Assembly: GCF_030167925.1 (NCBI RefSeq)
Contig: NZ_JASKUT010000001.1
Span: 3,410,001 to 3,474,000 of the forward strand
Reading direction: 5' to 3'
From: Paenibacillus silviterrae
GTDB lineage: Bacteria; Bacillota; Bacilli; Paenibacillales; NBRC-103111
DNA length: 64,000 nt
Shown: piece by piece, positions 34,572 to 45,029 of the stretch
Numbering within the stretch: position 1 is the first letter of the stretch
Layout: each line of letters opens with the position of its first letter
Notes under the pieces: generated by a model
The model's database searches: none
Told to the model about the DNA's origin: nothing
What the model saw: only the letters and a program-made list of their open reading frames with translations
Position numbers and translations under genes: made by a program

Positions 34572-35201
34572 TTATTCGTAAAGCCCTTCCGCTACCGTAC
34601 CGTCAGGGTAAACGATATACGTATGGACAGTCCGCTGAGCCTCCGTTCCTTTCGCATACCAGAGGTCCATGCGTTCGATTGCGCCTTCGGTTGTCCAGCG
34701 AATGAAGAGCTGCGCGTCAAGCTTCCCTTTAAGCAAGCCCTCCGTATCCACATTCAGGCCCCCGTGCTTATAGTCGGCGCCCGCGCCAAAATCATACCTC
34801 GACACCTGCTGCCTGCTGCTGTCGATCAACGTGACGAAGGAGGGCTCGCCGATGATCGGCTTCACGTCCTTCTGGGACATTCCCCGCTCCAGCCGGTACT
34901 GAACCGACCATACCTTTTTATCCGAATCGCTGCCGCTCGCCGGTGAAGACTGTACCGAGACCGTCCGGGTAGTCTCATCGTAACGCGCCCCTGCCCCCAG
35001 CTGCTCCGCCATGAAACGGACAGGCACATACGTATGACCGTCGTAATTCAGCACGGCAAAGCGGGACCCCAGATCCTTGGTTTCCCCGTTGAATTGAAGC
35101 GTAACCGGGAATAACGTCGCTCGGATTTCATCCGATGCATATAGCGTAGTCGACGCCGCCAAGATCACACCGCATAACAGTCCTAGCACAAATTTTTTCA
35201 T
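34572..35201 (-). CDS. secreted protein with copper-amine-oxidase N-terminal-like stalk domain
   Basis: A 209-residue protein with a cleavable signal peptide (MKKFVLGLLCGVILAASTTLYA). The stalk domain follows (FAVLNYDGHTYVPVRFMAEQLGA, TRTVSVQSS), then a C-terminal SmpA/BamE-like stretch (LERGMSQKDVKPIIGEPSFVTL, VDTEGLLKGKLDAQLFI). Despite the domain name it contains no oxidase active site. Paenibacilli encode many such proteins, which are thought to bind the cell envelope. Its function is unknown. It is transcribed in the same direction as the AraC gene 29 bases upstream. Confidence 0.82.
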   Translation of the reverse strand: MKKFVLGLLCGVILAASTTLYASDEIRATLFPVTLQFNGETKDLGSRFAVLNYDGHTYVPVRFMAEQLGAGARYDETTRTVSVQSSPASGSDSDKKVWSVQYRLERGMSQKDVKPIIGEPSFVTLIDSSRQQVSRYDFGAGADYKHGGLNVDTEGLLKGKLDAQLFIRWTTEGAIERMDLWYAKGTEAQRTVHTYIVYPDGTVAEGLYE

Positions 35202-35230
35202 CGGGTAACACTCTCCTTTTGTTCGATGCT

Positions 35231-36085
35231 CTATGGTGATTCCTTCGATTCATGTGTCCAAAGCCGATGCTGCCGGCGATATTGCTGCGGGGTAGTGCCC
35301 GTCAACTTGCCGAACAATCTTGTAAAATAGTTTGCATCCTCAAAGCCGAGGCCGAATGCGATTTCCGATATGCGTCGGTTGCTTAGGATCAGCTGCCGCT
35401 TGGCCTGCTCCATCTTGAGCTGATGCAGAAAGGCCAGCGGGGACATGCCGGTATGCTGCAGGAACAGCTTGCGTAAATGCGACTCGCTGAGCAGCACGAA
35501 TTCAGCCAGCTCTCCGATTGAGGGCAAGTATTCAGGATGACCTAACAAATAATCGACGATCGTATGAATCCGGCTGTCCATCGCAATCGAAGCAGCCGTG
35601 TCCGCCGGAGGCGAATGGGCCGCATGATCGAGCAGCGCGGACAAGATCCGCAGCAGGTCCGCTTGGAGCAGCAGACTCTGACCGATCCTTTGCCGTTCGG
35701 AAGCGTGGACTAGCATATGTTCAAATAAAGGCGCCAGCTCATGAGCCGGATCTTCCGTCCGGACAGGCAGGCGGAGCAGCTCCGACCAGCTTCGGCCGCT
35801 CAAGAAGGAAATTTCCGCATCGAAGTTGACGCTGATCAGCGAGATTTCATTCGAGATGGCATACACGGCGACCTCCGAGCCGGAGGGCAGTAAGTAAGCG
35901 CTGCCGCTTTCCCCGGAGTAGGTTGTCCCGTTGACGCTAAGAGAGAACCGGCCTTGCCGGACGTACCACAGGACGTTATGCTGAAGCTCTCTTGCGCCGA
36001 TGCGCCAGCTGCTGTCCAGGGCATAATCCTTCACGTGCCAGAACCGGACGATAAGCGATTCGATAAACAGCTGCAGGGGAACCAT
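35231..36085 (-). CDS. AraC-family transcriptional regulator
   Basis: The ATG at 36085 has AGGAGG 7 bases upstream, giving 284 residues. A cupin sensor (about 20-120, YVRQGRFSLSVNGTTYSGE) is joined to two helix-turn-helix units (IGELAEFVLLSESHLRKLFLQHTG and ISEIAFGLGFEDANYFTRLFGKLTG). A good promoter (TTGGCA-18-TATGAT) lies directly upstream. The PhyH dioxygenase gene just upstream on the same strand is a probable target. Confidence 0.92.
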   Translation of the reverse strand: MVPLQLFIESLIVRFWHVKDYALDSSWRIGARELQHNVLWYVRQGRFSLSVNGTTYSGESGSAYLLPSGSEVAVYAISNEISLISVNFDAEISFLSGRSWSELLRLPVRTEDPAHELAPLFEHMLVHASERQRIGQSLLLQADLLRILSALLDHAAHSPPADTAASIAMDSRIHTIVDYLLGHPEYLPSIGELAEFVLLSESHLRKLFLQHTGMSPLAFLHQLKMEQAKRQLILSNRRISEIAFGLGFEDANYFTRLFGKLTGTTPQQYRRQHRLWTHESKESP

Positions 36086-36117
36086 CCACTCTCCTCCTAG
36101 CATGCCCTATTTCCCTC

Positions 36118-36147
36118 ATCATAACGGATTTATACAAAGGATGCCAA
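36118..36147 (-). promoter_or_regulatory. sigma-A-type promoter of the AraC gene
   Basis: On the minus strand TTGGCA (36142-36147) is 18 bases before TATGAT (36118-36123). The expected start is near 36111, about 26 bases before the ATG, which leaves room only for the AGGAGG ribosome site. Confidence 0.65.
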
Positions 36148-36200
36148 GCCTTGAATACTGGAAAAACCATGGAAACCATTGGTTCTGCTGCGGAAAGCAT

Positions 36201-36228
36201 AAAAACGGCGACCGTCGCGCGGCCGCCG
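36201..36228 (-). terminator. terminator of the PhyH gene
   Basis: CGGCGGCC (36228-36221) pairs with GGTCGCCG (36213-36206), one G-U pair included, followed on the minus strand by TTTTT. It separates the dioxygenase gene from the AraC promoter. Confidence 0.75.
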
Positions 36229-36233
36229 CTTCT

Positions 36234-36998
36234 TTAGGTTGCAGGTATGACTCCCTTGATGCTGTCGTTCAAACGAAACCGGTCCTCTCCGCTCACGAGA
36301 TAAGTGCGGATTCGGCTTGTGTCGCCTCCCCACTCCTCCATAAGAAATTTCACCTCCGGTGTAGTGTATCGTACCGAAAAAGCGACGCGGGGAATATTCG
36401 AATCGTTGCGGTCCGAGCCATGGAAGGTCGCTTCATTGAAAAAAGCGATTTGGCCCGGGGACATCTCGACATCTACGGCCTTCGATTCGTCTATCAGCTC
36501 CGCCGCGATCCCCTGCGCAAAGGCGCTGCTCTCGTCGCCTGTCGAAGCATGCTCGACGATGCTGCGATGCGTCCCCGGAATGACCCGCAGACAGCCGTTT
36601 TCGCGAATCGACCACCCGAGGCTCACCCAAGCCGTAGCGTTAATTGCGGGCTCCATAGGCCAATAGTTGATGTCCTGATGCCATGGAATGTATTTGCCGT
36701 TTCCCGGCTCCTTATACCAAAAATGCATCGCCCACAGCACCAGATCGTCCCCAAGAATTTGCTTCATTGCAGCTACGATGCCGGGATGCGTAGCCAGCTC
36801 GTAAGCCCAGCGGTGACGCTGATGCCAGGCGGATAAATTCATCCCAGCCGGGCCCGGCTCGTACCTGGACTGTCCTAGAACCCCGAAGAAGCGCTCATAG
36901 TAATCATCCGCCTCTTGCAGCGTAAGCCCCTGAATCGGTCCGCAATACCCTTCCTCCCGATACTGCTCAATAGAAAACGGCTGTCCCCTCGTGATCAT
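36234..36998 (-). CDS. phytanoyl-CoA dioxygenase (PhyH) family protein
   Basis: The ATG at 36998 is 9 bases after AGGAGG and gives 254 residues; an ATG two codons earlier sits too close to the ribosome site. The iron-binding facial triad of 2-oxoglutarate dioxygenases is visible as HQD (in PWHQDINYW) and a distal His in TFHGSDRNDS. The arginine for 2-oxoglutarate is probably in RVAFSVRY. These enzymes hydroxylate small molecules; bacterial members linked to sugar loci are uncharacterised. A local AraC regulator is encoded downstream. Confidence 0.9.
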   Translation of the reverse strand: MITRGQPFSIEQYREEGYCGPIQGLTLQEADDYYERFFGVLGQSRYEPGPAGMNLSAWHQRHRWAYELATHPGIVAAMKQILGDDLVLWAMHFWYKEPGNGKYIPWHQDINYWPMEPAINATAWVSLGWSIRENGCLRVIPGTHRSIVEHASTGDESSAFAQGIAAELIDESKAVDVEMSPGQIAFFNEATFHGSDRNDSNIPRVAFSVRYTTPEVKFLMEEWGGDTSRIRTYLVSGEDRFRLNDSIKGVIPAT

Positions 36999-37205
36999 GC
37001 CCATCGGCCTCCTTCGTTGTCGCTCTTCTCCTCCTTAGTGTACTTTCGGTCCCGGTTCGCTGGTACCCCCCGAATCGCTGAAAAGTAGCACAAAGTGATC
37101 ATTGCGTTTTCGCGAGATTCGACCATTTTCCGCAGAAAAGGACTTTATTCCTAGGACTCTTTGTATTAAAATTGGAGGAAATAGGCAAAAAAGGGGGATT
37201 TTCCG

Positions 37206-38867
37206 ATGAAGAAACGAGTGGCTGTCCTAGGCGGCGGTGTAGCTGGTATGACTGCGGCCCATGAACTGATGGTACGCGGATTTGAGGTAGAGGTGTTTGA
37301 ATTCAAAAAAATTCCGGGCGGTAAAGCGCGGAGCATGCCCTTCGAGGGGTCAGGCAAGGATGGGCGTCCGGACCTTCCGGGGGAACACGGCTTCCGGCTG
37401 TTCCCGAAGTTCTACAAGCATGTCATTGACACGATGAAGCGTATTCCTTACGGCAAACAAACGGTATATGACAATCTGGTGGAGGTGCCCCGGCTGAATA
37501 TTTCGACGGAAACCCACCCGATGGTCGAGCTCGTCACCAAGATGGAGCTGACACCCGGTAATATTAAAACGGTGATTCACACCCTTTTCGATAACGGCCT
37601 GGGACTTACGATGGAGGACATCGACCAATATACGGACAAGCTGTGGCAGGTAATGACCAGCTGTGACGAGCGCCGCGAAGAGGAGTACCAGCGCATCGCC
37701 TGGTGGGATTTTATCGAAGCGGCCCAGCACTCCCCCGCCTTCCAGAAGGTATTCGCCAACATTACGCGCACTCTGGTAGCCTGCAAATCGACCAAAGCGA
37801 ACACCAAGACCGTAGGTACGGTAGCCGCGCAAATGACAATGGACCTGCTGACGCCCGGCACCTCCTTCGTGCGCATCCTGAACGGTCCGACCAATGACCG
37901 CTGGATTCAGCCCTGGCTCGACTACCTGCGGGCAAAGCAAGTAACCTATCATCTTGATGCCAAAGTGGAGAAGATCGATATCCGGGACGGTCAGGTGCAG
38001 AAGGTGATTGTCACCCGCGACGGGGTTACCCACGAGGTGGAAGCGGACTATTATGTCGCCGCCTTTCCTGTAGAGGTGATGGCTACGTTCATCACGGATG
38101 AAGCGGCCGATGCGCACGTGGACCTGGATAACATTCGCCGTCTGTCCAGCGCGGTGGATTGGATGAACGGCATTCAGTTTTACCTCAAAGAGGACGTTCC
38201 CGTTACCCCGGGTCACGTGATGTATTTCGATTCCCCATGGTCGCTGACGTCCATTTCGCAAAAGCAGTTCTGGCCCCACGTTGATCTCAGCCAATATGGT
38301 GACGGTACGGTCAAAGGCATCCTCTCCGTCGATGTGTCGGACTGGACTACGCCGGGAGAGCTGCATAAAAAGCCGGCGATGGAATGCACGGCGGAAGAAA
38401 TCCGCGAAGAGGTGTGGTACCAGCTGAAGAAGGGGCTGAATGTCGGCACGGAGATTTTGCGGGATGAGGTGCTCCACTCTTCGTTCCTTGATACCGATAT
38501 CCAGTTCACAAACGGCGGGCAAAACTGCGTGAATATTGAGCCGCTGCTCGTCAACGAGGTCCATACCTGGCCGCTAAGACCGTATGCCTACACCAGCGTT
38601 TCCAACCTGTTCCTGGCCTCGGACTATGTTCGCACGAATACGGACCTGGCCACTATGGAAGGAGCCAACGAAGCGGCCCGACGGGCGGTAAACGCCATTC
38701 TGGAGGCATCCGGGGTCGAAGCGGAGCGTTGTGAGGTGTTCGAGATGTACCGATACGAAGCCTTTCATATCGACTGGCTCGCGCCTTGGCATTCGAATGA
38801 TCGTACCCGCTTCCGCAAGGATGAACCGTGGGACGGCAGAACGGCAATCGGAGAATTGTTCGCCTGA
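37206..38867 (+). CDS. FAD/NAD(P)-dependent oxidoreductase, phytoene-desaturase-like
   Basis: A 553-residue protein with AAGGGGG 8 bases before the ATG. The N-terminal dinucleotide motif is VAVLGGGVAGMTAAHELMVRGFEVEVFE, and the C-terminal FAD motif is NLFLASDYVRTNTDLATMEGANEAARRAV. This pattern fits the COG3349 branch of the amine-oxidase/phytoene-desaturase superfamily. Its long middle insert (about 60-260) is characteristic of that branch. No carotenoid or hopanoid gene lies next to it, so the substrate is open. It is monocistronic and divergent from the PhyH gene. Confidence 0.85.
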   Translation: MKKRVAVLGGGVAGMTAAHELMVRGFEVEVFEFKKIPGGKARSMPFEGSGKDGRPDLPGEHGFRLFPKFYKHVIDTMKRIPYGKQTVYDNLVEVPRLNISTETHPMVELVTKMELTPGNIKTVIHTLFDNGLGLTMEDIDQYTDKLWQVMTSCDERREEEYQRIAWWDFIEAAQHSPAFQKVFANITRTLVACKSTKANTKTVGTVAAQMTMDLLTPGTSFVRILNGPTNDRWIQPWLDYLRAKQVTYHLDAKVEKIDIRDGQVQKVIVTRDGVTHEVEADYYVAAFPVEVMATFITDEAADAHVDLDNIRRLSSAVDWMNGIQFYLKEDVPVTPGHVMYFDSPWSLTSISQKQFWPHVDLSQYGDGTVKGILSVDVSDWTTPGELHKKPAMECTAEEIREEVWYQLKKGLNVGTEILRDEVLHSSFLDTDIQFTNGGQNCVNIEPLLVNEVHTWPLRPYAYTSVSNLFLASDYVRTNTDLATMEGANEAARRAVNAILEASGVEAERCEVFEMYRYEAFHIDWLAPWHSNDRTRFRKDEPWDGRTAIGELFA

Positions 38868-38933
38868 CGCACAACTCATCTCAAATCTGTTGTATAATTA
38901 TGGGATCATATCACAACTGAGGAGCCTGGACAT

Positions 38934-41900
38934 TTGATCTCGATATCCGATTATGACTTGGTTGAAACCATATATGAGGGAACACGGACACTCATCAGCC
39001 GCGGCAGGCATCAAGCCACGGGAAGACATGTCATTGTCAAACGGCTTCGTTCCGACCATCCGCTGCCGGAGGACGATGCGAGGCTGCGCAGGGAGTACGA
39101 CATCGCAAGAAGCGTCAATCTTGCGGGGGTTGTACGACCGCTCGCCATGGTTCCCGACGGCAGATCGTATGCGCTTTTCCTAGAGGACTTCGGAGGCGAA
39201 TCCTTGCACCATCTGCTCGCCCGAAGGCGCCTTGAGCTGAGTGAAGCGCTCCAGCTGTCAGTGAAGCTGGCGGCGATCCTCGAATCGCTGCATCGAAGCG
39301 GCGTCATCCATAAGGATGTGAAGCCAAGCAATATCATCGTGGATTCCTCCTGCGAAACCGTAAAGATCACCGACTTCGGCATCGCTTCCCTGCTCGATAC
39401 CGAAACCTCGGAGCCGCTGAGTCCCCGGGAGCTGGAGGGTACGCTGACCCACATGTCTCCGGAGCAAACCGGGCGCATGAACCGGGTCATCGACCGGCGG
39501 ACGGATTTTTATTCGTTCGGCGTAACCATGTATGAGCTGCTGACCGGGCAACTGCCCTTCACCACGACTGAGCCGATGGAGCTCATTCACAGCCATATTG
39601 CCAAAGCCCCTCTGCCTCCCGCTCAAATGGATTCGAGCATCCCGCAGTCCGTATCCGATATCGTCATGAAATGCCTGGCCAAAAACGCCGAGGACCGGTA
39701 TCAGAGCGCTTACGGACTGCTCTGCGATCTGGAGCATTGCTATGAGGGACTGCTGTCCTCCAGCTTGTCTGATGAGTTCGCGATCGGCACCAATGATCGG
39801 AAGGATTCCTTTTATATACCTCAGCGTTTATACGGAAGGGAGCAAGAGCTCGAGCGATTGCATGCCGTGTATGAGCGGCTCTCGTTCAGCGAGAGCATCT
39901 GCGTGCTTGTTTCAGGCTACTCCGGCATCGGCAAGTCCAGCTTCATTCTCGAGATGATGAAAAGGGCGAATGAGGACGAGGGACAATTCATTCTAGGTAA
40001 ATTCGATTCCCTGCGCCGCCACGTGCCTTACTCCGCGTTCCTGCAAGCCTTTCGCCTACTGATCCGCCGGCTTGCCTCCGAATCGGGAGAGGAGCTGGAA
40101 ACCAAGGCGAACGCGCTGCGTAGCACGCTTGGCGAGCATGCCCCCGTTCTCGCTGAGGTTCTTCCTGAGCTGGAATGGATCTTAGGGCCGCAGCCCCGGG
40201 TAGAGCCGCTTCCGGCATCGGAAGCCAAGCAGCGGTTTCACACCGCCATTCGCCTCTTCCTGACATGTTTCAGCGCGCATGGAACCCCTCCTGTTCCTCG
40301 ACGATCTGCAGTGGGCAGACCAAGGCTCGCTCCAGCTGATGCTCTATCTGATCGAGGAGGCCAAGCTGGAATCGTTCCTCATCATCGGCGCTTATCGCGA
40401 CAATGAGCTGCAAGAGGCTCATGCCCTGAACTGGCTGCTTGGCGAGCTGGACAAGAAGGCCGATGCGGAATCGATCGTCCTGCAGGCGCTGGAGCCTGAA
40501 GACGTGCTCCGCATGCTGTGCGACACGCTGAACTGCGGACCGGAGGATTGCCGCCATTTGGCAGGCATGCTGATTCACAAAACGGGAGGCAACCCGTTTT
40601 ATCTGAAGCAGTTCCTTACCGAGCTGCACCGCAAGGGCTTGCTTTATTTCGATTATGAAGAGGCAAGGTGGATGTGGGATTCCTGCACCATTCGCGAGCT
40701 GAACTTAAGCGATCATGTGCTCGGCATGGTCGGTGACAAGATCGAGGCCCTTCCGGCGGAAGCCGTTCAGGTGCTTCGTCTCGCTTCCTGCATCGGCTTT
40801 CACTTCGATTTACAGCAGCTGGCCATTCTCGCCGGAGATTCGCAGCAGGAAACGCTCGATTCACTTTGGGAAGCGATTCAAGCCCACCTGATCATGCCCA
40901 TCGGTACAGCCTACAAATTTTTGCCGTTTCAAACCGGAGATCAGCCGTCGGACTCGAGCACACCGGGTCATGAGCCGATTCGGTTCAAATTTTTGCATGA
41001 CAAAATTCGTGAATGGTGTTATGAGCATGTTCCCGTGCTGGAGAAGCATGCCATTCACCTTCGGCTCGGGCGCTTGCTTGCCGAACGCTTGGAGCATCAG
41101 GGGGATGAGGCGCTGTTTGAAACCGCCAACCATTATAACGCAGGCTCCGCATTGATTGAAGACCAGGAAGAGAAGGAACGGCTGGCTGTTCTGAACCTTA
41201 AGGCCGGTCGCAAGGCCGTCGGCACGGCAGCCTATTCGGCGGCAGCCGCCTTCTTCGCCGGCGGTCTTGACCTGCTTGGCGAAGAAGGCTGGCACCAGCG
41301 CTATGACCTGGCCTATCCTCTGCAGCTCGGCATGATGGAGGCCGACTATTTGAACGGCCGCTTCGATGAAGCGAAAGCGCAGTTTACGCTTCTGACGACA
41401 CGCGCCCGAACCCATCTCGACCGGGCGGAGGCTTACAATATCATGGTCATTATGCTGACCAATATGGTTGAGCATGAAGCGGCGGTCGCCATCGGTATGG
41501 AGGGACTACGCAGCCTTGGCTTGAAGCTTTCATCCTCCCCCGGCCGTACCGACATTTTGCTGATCATGGGCAAAATCCGGATGCGTATGGGCCGGAAAAC
41601 CGTACAGGATCTGCTGCATCTGAAGCAGATGACGAACGAAGAAACGATGATGCTCGCCAAGCTGATGATGAATGTGGGGACGCCGGCTTATTTTGTTAAC
41701 GCGAATCTTTACCTTTACATGCTTCTCCAGATCGTGAATCTGTCCCTGAAGCACGGGAACACCTTCGAGTCGTCCAACGCCTATAATGCTTACGGGCTCA
41801 TGATCGGGTCAGGCTTCGGTCAGTTTGCTTTGAGCGAGGAGTTCGGTCGACTCGGGGTAGCGCTTAGCGAACGGTTTCACCAGCAAAGCCTGAAGAGCAA

Positions 41901-44175
41901 GAGCCGGTTTACGTTCGCCGTGTTCATCAATCCATGGAAGCGGCATATGCGAACGAGCCTTGACCACCTCTCCAAATCGTTTCACGCGGCGATGGAGGCG
42001 GGGGACCTTGTGTTTGCGAGTTATGCGGTGACGTACACCATCTTGATGTCGGATTTTTTAGGAGTGCGATTAAGCCAGGTTCAGGAGGACATTCGGCGTC
42101 AGCTGCCTTTCGTAAGGCAAACGCACAGCAAGGATACGGTGTATATGCTGGAGCTGCTCAGCCACGTGCTGAACAACCTGCAGGGTGTGGAGGAGCCTTC
42201 ATTCGTGCTGGCGGCTTCACCTGAGGAGGAAGCCCATCGGGTGAAGAAGCTCGAAGCCTGCTTCAACCAAGTGATTTTGCAAGTGTATTACATGAAAAAA
42301 ATGAAGCTCTACTACATGTTCGAGCGTTACAAGGAAGCGCTGGACGAGGCCCGCCGCTCCCAAGCGCTTGTGCATGTGTCTCTGGCGCTCTTTCACACCG
42401 TCGAGCATTACTTCTATTACGCGCTGACGTTGGCAGCGGTCATCCCCCACCTCTCCGGCCGGGAGCGGCTGCTTGAGGAACGGAGGCTTCGGGGCATTTG
42501 CCGGAAGCTGAAGACGTGGGCGGAGCATAGCCCCGACAACTACAAGCATCTGTACCAGCTGGCGGAAGCCGAGCGTTACCGGGTTGGCGGCAATGCCCGC
42601 AAAGCCGAGCCCTGCTACCATGCCGCGATCCACTCGGCACGCTTCGGCGGGTTTACGCAGTTCGAGGCCTTGGCAGCCGAGCGGGCGGCACGTTTCTACG
42701 CCCAGAGGGGACAGGACCAGGTCGGCAAAGTATACATGGCCGAGGCGTACCAGGGGTACGTCCGGTGGGGAGCGAAGGCGAAGGCCAAGCTGCTTGAGCG
42801 GATGTTCCCCGACTGGCTGCTGCTGGTGCCGCCTAACGGCCTTGGCCTCTCGGCCCATTCGACGACAACGATGTCTCCGATTTCGCTTGATCTGGCCGCT
42901 ATCGTCAAGGCCTCTCAGATGATTTCCGGCGAAATCGTCTGGGAGCAGCTCATGCAGAAGCTGATGCGGGTCGTTATGCTGACAGCCGGAGCTACTCGCG
43001 GTGTCTTTCTCATGAAAGAGAAGGACAGTCTGATCGTGGAGGTGGAAGCGGAAACGACCGCGGAGGGGGAACAAATTCACATTTTGGACTCCCTGCCGGT
43101 AACGGTGTACGGTAAGCTCCCGATGTCCATTGTTTATTATACGGTACGGACAGCGGAGCATCTGGTGCTCGAGGATGCCTCCTCGGAGGTCATGTTCCAG
43201 AACGATCCTTATGTGCAGAACGGCAGCGCACGATCAGTATTTTGTCTGCCCGTGATGTATCAAGGCTCGGTGACAGCCGTCCTCTACCTGGAGAACTCGC
43301 TGGCCACCCATGCCTTTACCGAGGAACGCCGCACGGTGATTGACATCCTTGCCTCTCAGGCGGCCATTTCGCTGGAGAACGCCCGCCTTTATCAGCATAT
43401 GGAGGACAAGGTGCGAGAGCGGACGGAGGAAATCCGCCGAATGGAGGAATCCCGCCGCAACCTGCTATCGAATATTTCGCACGACTTAGGCACCCCGCTA
43501 ACTTCCATCCAGGGCTATGTCGAGGCTTTGATTGACGGCGTCATTACCGAGCCTGCTCAGCAGCAGAAATACTTGAAGGTCGTGCATTCTCGCGTTTTGA
43601 GCATTCGCAGGCTGATTAAGGACCTGTTCCTTCTGAGCAAAATGGAGACCCGTCAGCTTCAGCTAAGCCACAGCAACTGTGAGGCCGCCGAGCTGCTGCA
43701 GCAGCTGTACCAGAAGCATGAGATCGACGCAGAGCAAGCCGGGCTGAGGTATGAGCTGCTGCTGCAGGAGCCGTTGAAGCAAGGCGGCTTCGCCGTCATC
43801 GCAGACCCGGACCGGATCGGACAAGTCATCTCGAATCTTGTCTACAATGCCATCAAGCATACGCCGCGAGGCGGATGCTTGCGGCTTGTGGGCGGGGTCA
43901 GCGTCGATGGGGGGGCCCTCCTCGTTCAAGTAACGGATACCGGCAGCGGAATTGCCCAAGAAGATCTGCCCCATCTCTTCGACCGGTTCTACCGCGGCTC
44001 CAAATCCCGCAATTCCGCCGACGGCGGCAGCGGCCTGGGCCTTGCCATCGCCAAAGAAATCGTCGAGCTGCACGGCGGTGAGATCGGGGTTTCGAGCGAC
44101 TGGGGCCACGGCAGCTGCTTCTACTTCACCCTGCCGCTGCAGGTGAAGGCTGCTCAGGTAGTCTCTGTCGGCTGA
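38934..44175 (+). pseudogene. frameshifted Ser/Thr kinase - AAA ATPase - GAF - histidine kinase hybrid
   Basis: A TTG start at 38934 (GAGGAG upstream) opens a Pkinase domain with K36, HKD 126-128 and DFG 147-149. A P-loop follows, GYSGIGKS (328-335). At the CCCC run 40285-40288 the frame shifts by +1: removing one C restores GTLLFLDDLQWAD, the expected Walker B region. The downstream frame to 44175 continues through a long TPR-like helical region, a GAF domain (about 1320-1490), the His box ISHDLGTPLTSIQGY (about 1515) and an ATPase with NLVYNAIKH and [21 protein letters not shown]. The restored protein is about 1746 residues, normal for these trifunctional signalling proteins. Sequencing error, phase variation and real loss are all possible. 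Confidence 0.9.
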
Positions 44176-44184
44176 CGGTCACAT

Positions 44185-44215
44185 GCTCGCCGCTCTTCGG
44201 AGCGGCGGGCTTTTC
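44185..44215 (+). terminator. terminator of the hybrid kinase gene
   Basis: GCTCGCCGCTC (44185-44195) pairs with GAGCGGCGGGC (44200-44210) around TTCG, followed by TTTTCT. It starts 10 bases after the stop codon. Confidence 0.88.
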
Positions 44216-44241
44216 TATGCGCGAGGAGATTTCCTGGCACC

Positions 44242-44430
44242 GTGTAATCGCATATTTCACACTAAATAGTTGGTATTCGCACCTTAGGGGCCTTGCAATG
44301 GCAGATTTGCCATTGCAGGCGCGGATTCCCCTTAACTGATATCCGCTTGGACCTTGCAATAGCACATTTCACACTAATCCAGGGATTTCGATGCATTTAG
44401 TTCTTGCAGTGGCAGATTTGCCATTGGGCT
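44242..44430. repeat. 112-bp-period repeats with TGCAATGGCA palindrome
   Basis: Two units are seen. TGCAATGGCA (44294-44303) and TGCCATTGCA (44308-44317) form a perfect 10-bp inverted repeat with a GATT loop, and a near copy lies at 44405-44429 (GCAGTGGCA, GATT, TGCCATTG). Between them the motif CATTTCACACTAA recurs (44253, 44365). Offsets are 111-112 bases. The stretch is non-coding and looks like a mobile or structural extragenic repeat family. Confidence 0.7.
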
Positions 44431-44529
44431 CGAATGCCACCGCTACACTTTTCCTGTATTTCGTTCCGTTGGATTCTTATCCCCGTGGCTCAGTTCCGAT
44501 GAGGTTGAGATGTCACCATCTAAAACATT

Positions 44530-45019
44530 ACCTTGCCTATGTCCACCTATTCGGGTCTCGTACCATAGCAGCACCCGTCCTCTTCATTCGATTCCTTTGG
44601 ACTTTTATCCCCATGGCTCAGTTACAAGGAGGTCGAGATGCCAGCCGATGCTGAGCTACTGAGCGAAAGGGATAACGTTTCAAGGCTGTGCGGATATGCT
44701 CCTTTTCTGCACATGAGTAACGCCAAAAACGCCCGCAATCTCATCGAGATACGGGCGCTCACTTAATCGAATCGCGACGATAAACCCACCTTGTCTATGT
44801 CCAACTATTCAAATCCCGCACCGTAGCGTCACCTGTTCCCTATATTCCGTTCTGTTGGAGCCTTATCCCCATGGCTCAGATACAGTGAGGTCGAAGATGC
44901 AGGCCCACGCTGAGCTACTGAGCGAAAGGGATAACGTTTCAAGGGTAGTACGGGTATGCTCCTTCGCTGCACATGAGTAACGCCAAAAACGCCCGCAATC
45001 TCATCGAAATACGGGCGCT
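44530..45019. repeat. 259-bp tandem duplication carrying a terminator
   Basis: 44530-44758 and 44788-45018 match in long blocks, for example GAGCGAAAGGGATAACGTTT (44661 and 44920) and GAGTAACGCCAAAAACGCCC (44715 and 44975), offset 258-260. A third, partial copy of the TTATCCCC(A/G)TGGCTCAG block lies at 44478. Each full copy ends in the same minus-strand terminator hairpin. No gene is present, so the 44212-45029 spacer is entirely repeat sequence. Confidence 0.8.
44985..45017 (-). terminator. terminator of glcDF, duplicated at 44725-44757
   Basis: On the minus strand CGCCCG (45017-45012) pairs with CGGGCG (44995-44990), with weaker pairing inside, followed by TTTTT. It is 13 bases past the GlcF stop. 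The same hairpin with TTTTT occurs again at 44725-44757 in the duplicated segment. Confidence 0.8.
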
Positions 45020-45029
45020 GAAACCAGCA

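Noticed and set aside
37350..38564. Long antisense open frames, for example here, at 2523-3749 and at 32528-33376
   Set aside because: They lie opposite well-recognised genes (oxidoreductase, deacetylase-like protein, sugar kinase), have no family motifs and no ribosome sites, and follow from high GC in the third codon position.
40279..40296. Programmed ribosomal frameshift in the hybrid kinase gene
   Set aside because: No slippery heptamer, stimulatory stem-loop or pause signal is evident, and a +1 shift at CCCC inside Walker B is not a known recoding design; an indel is simpler.
44391..44654. An 87-codon plus-strand frame in the repeat spacer
   Set aside because: It runs through two different repeat families and has no start signal; it is a by-product of the repeats.
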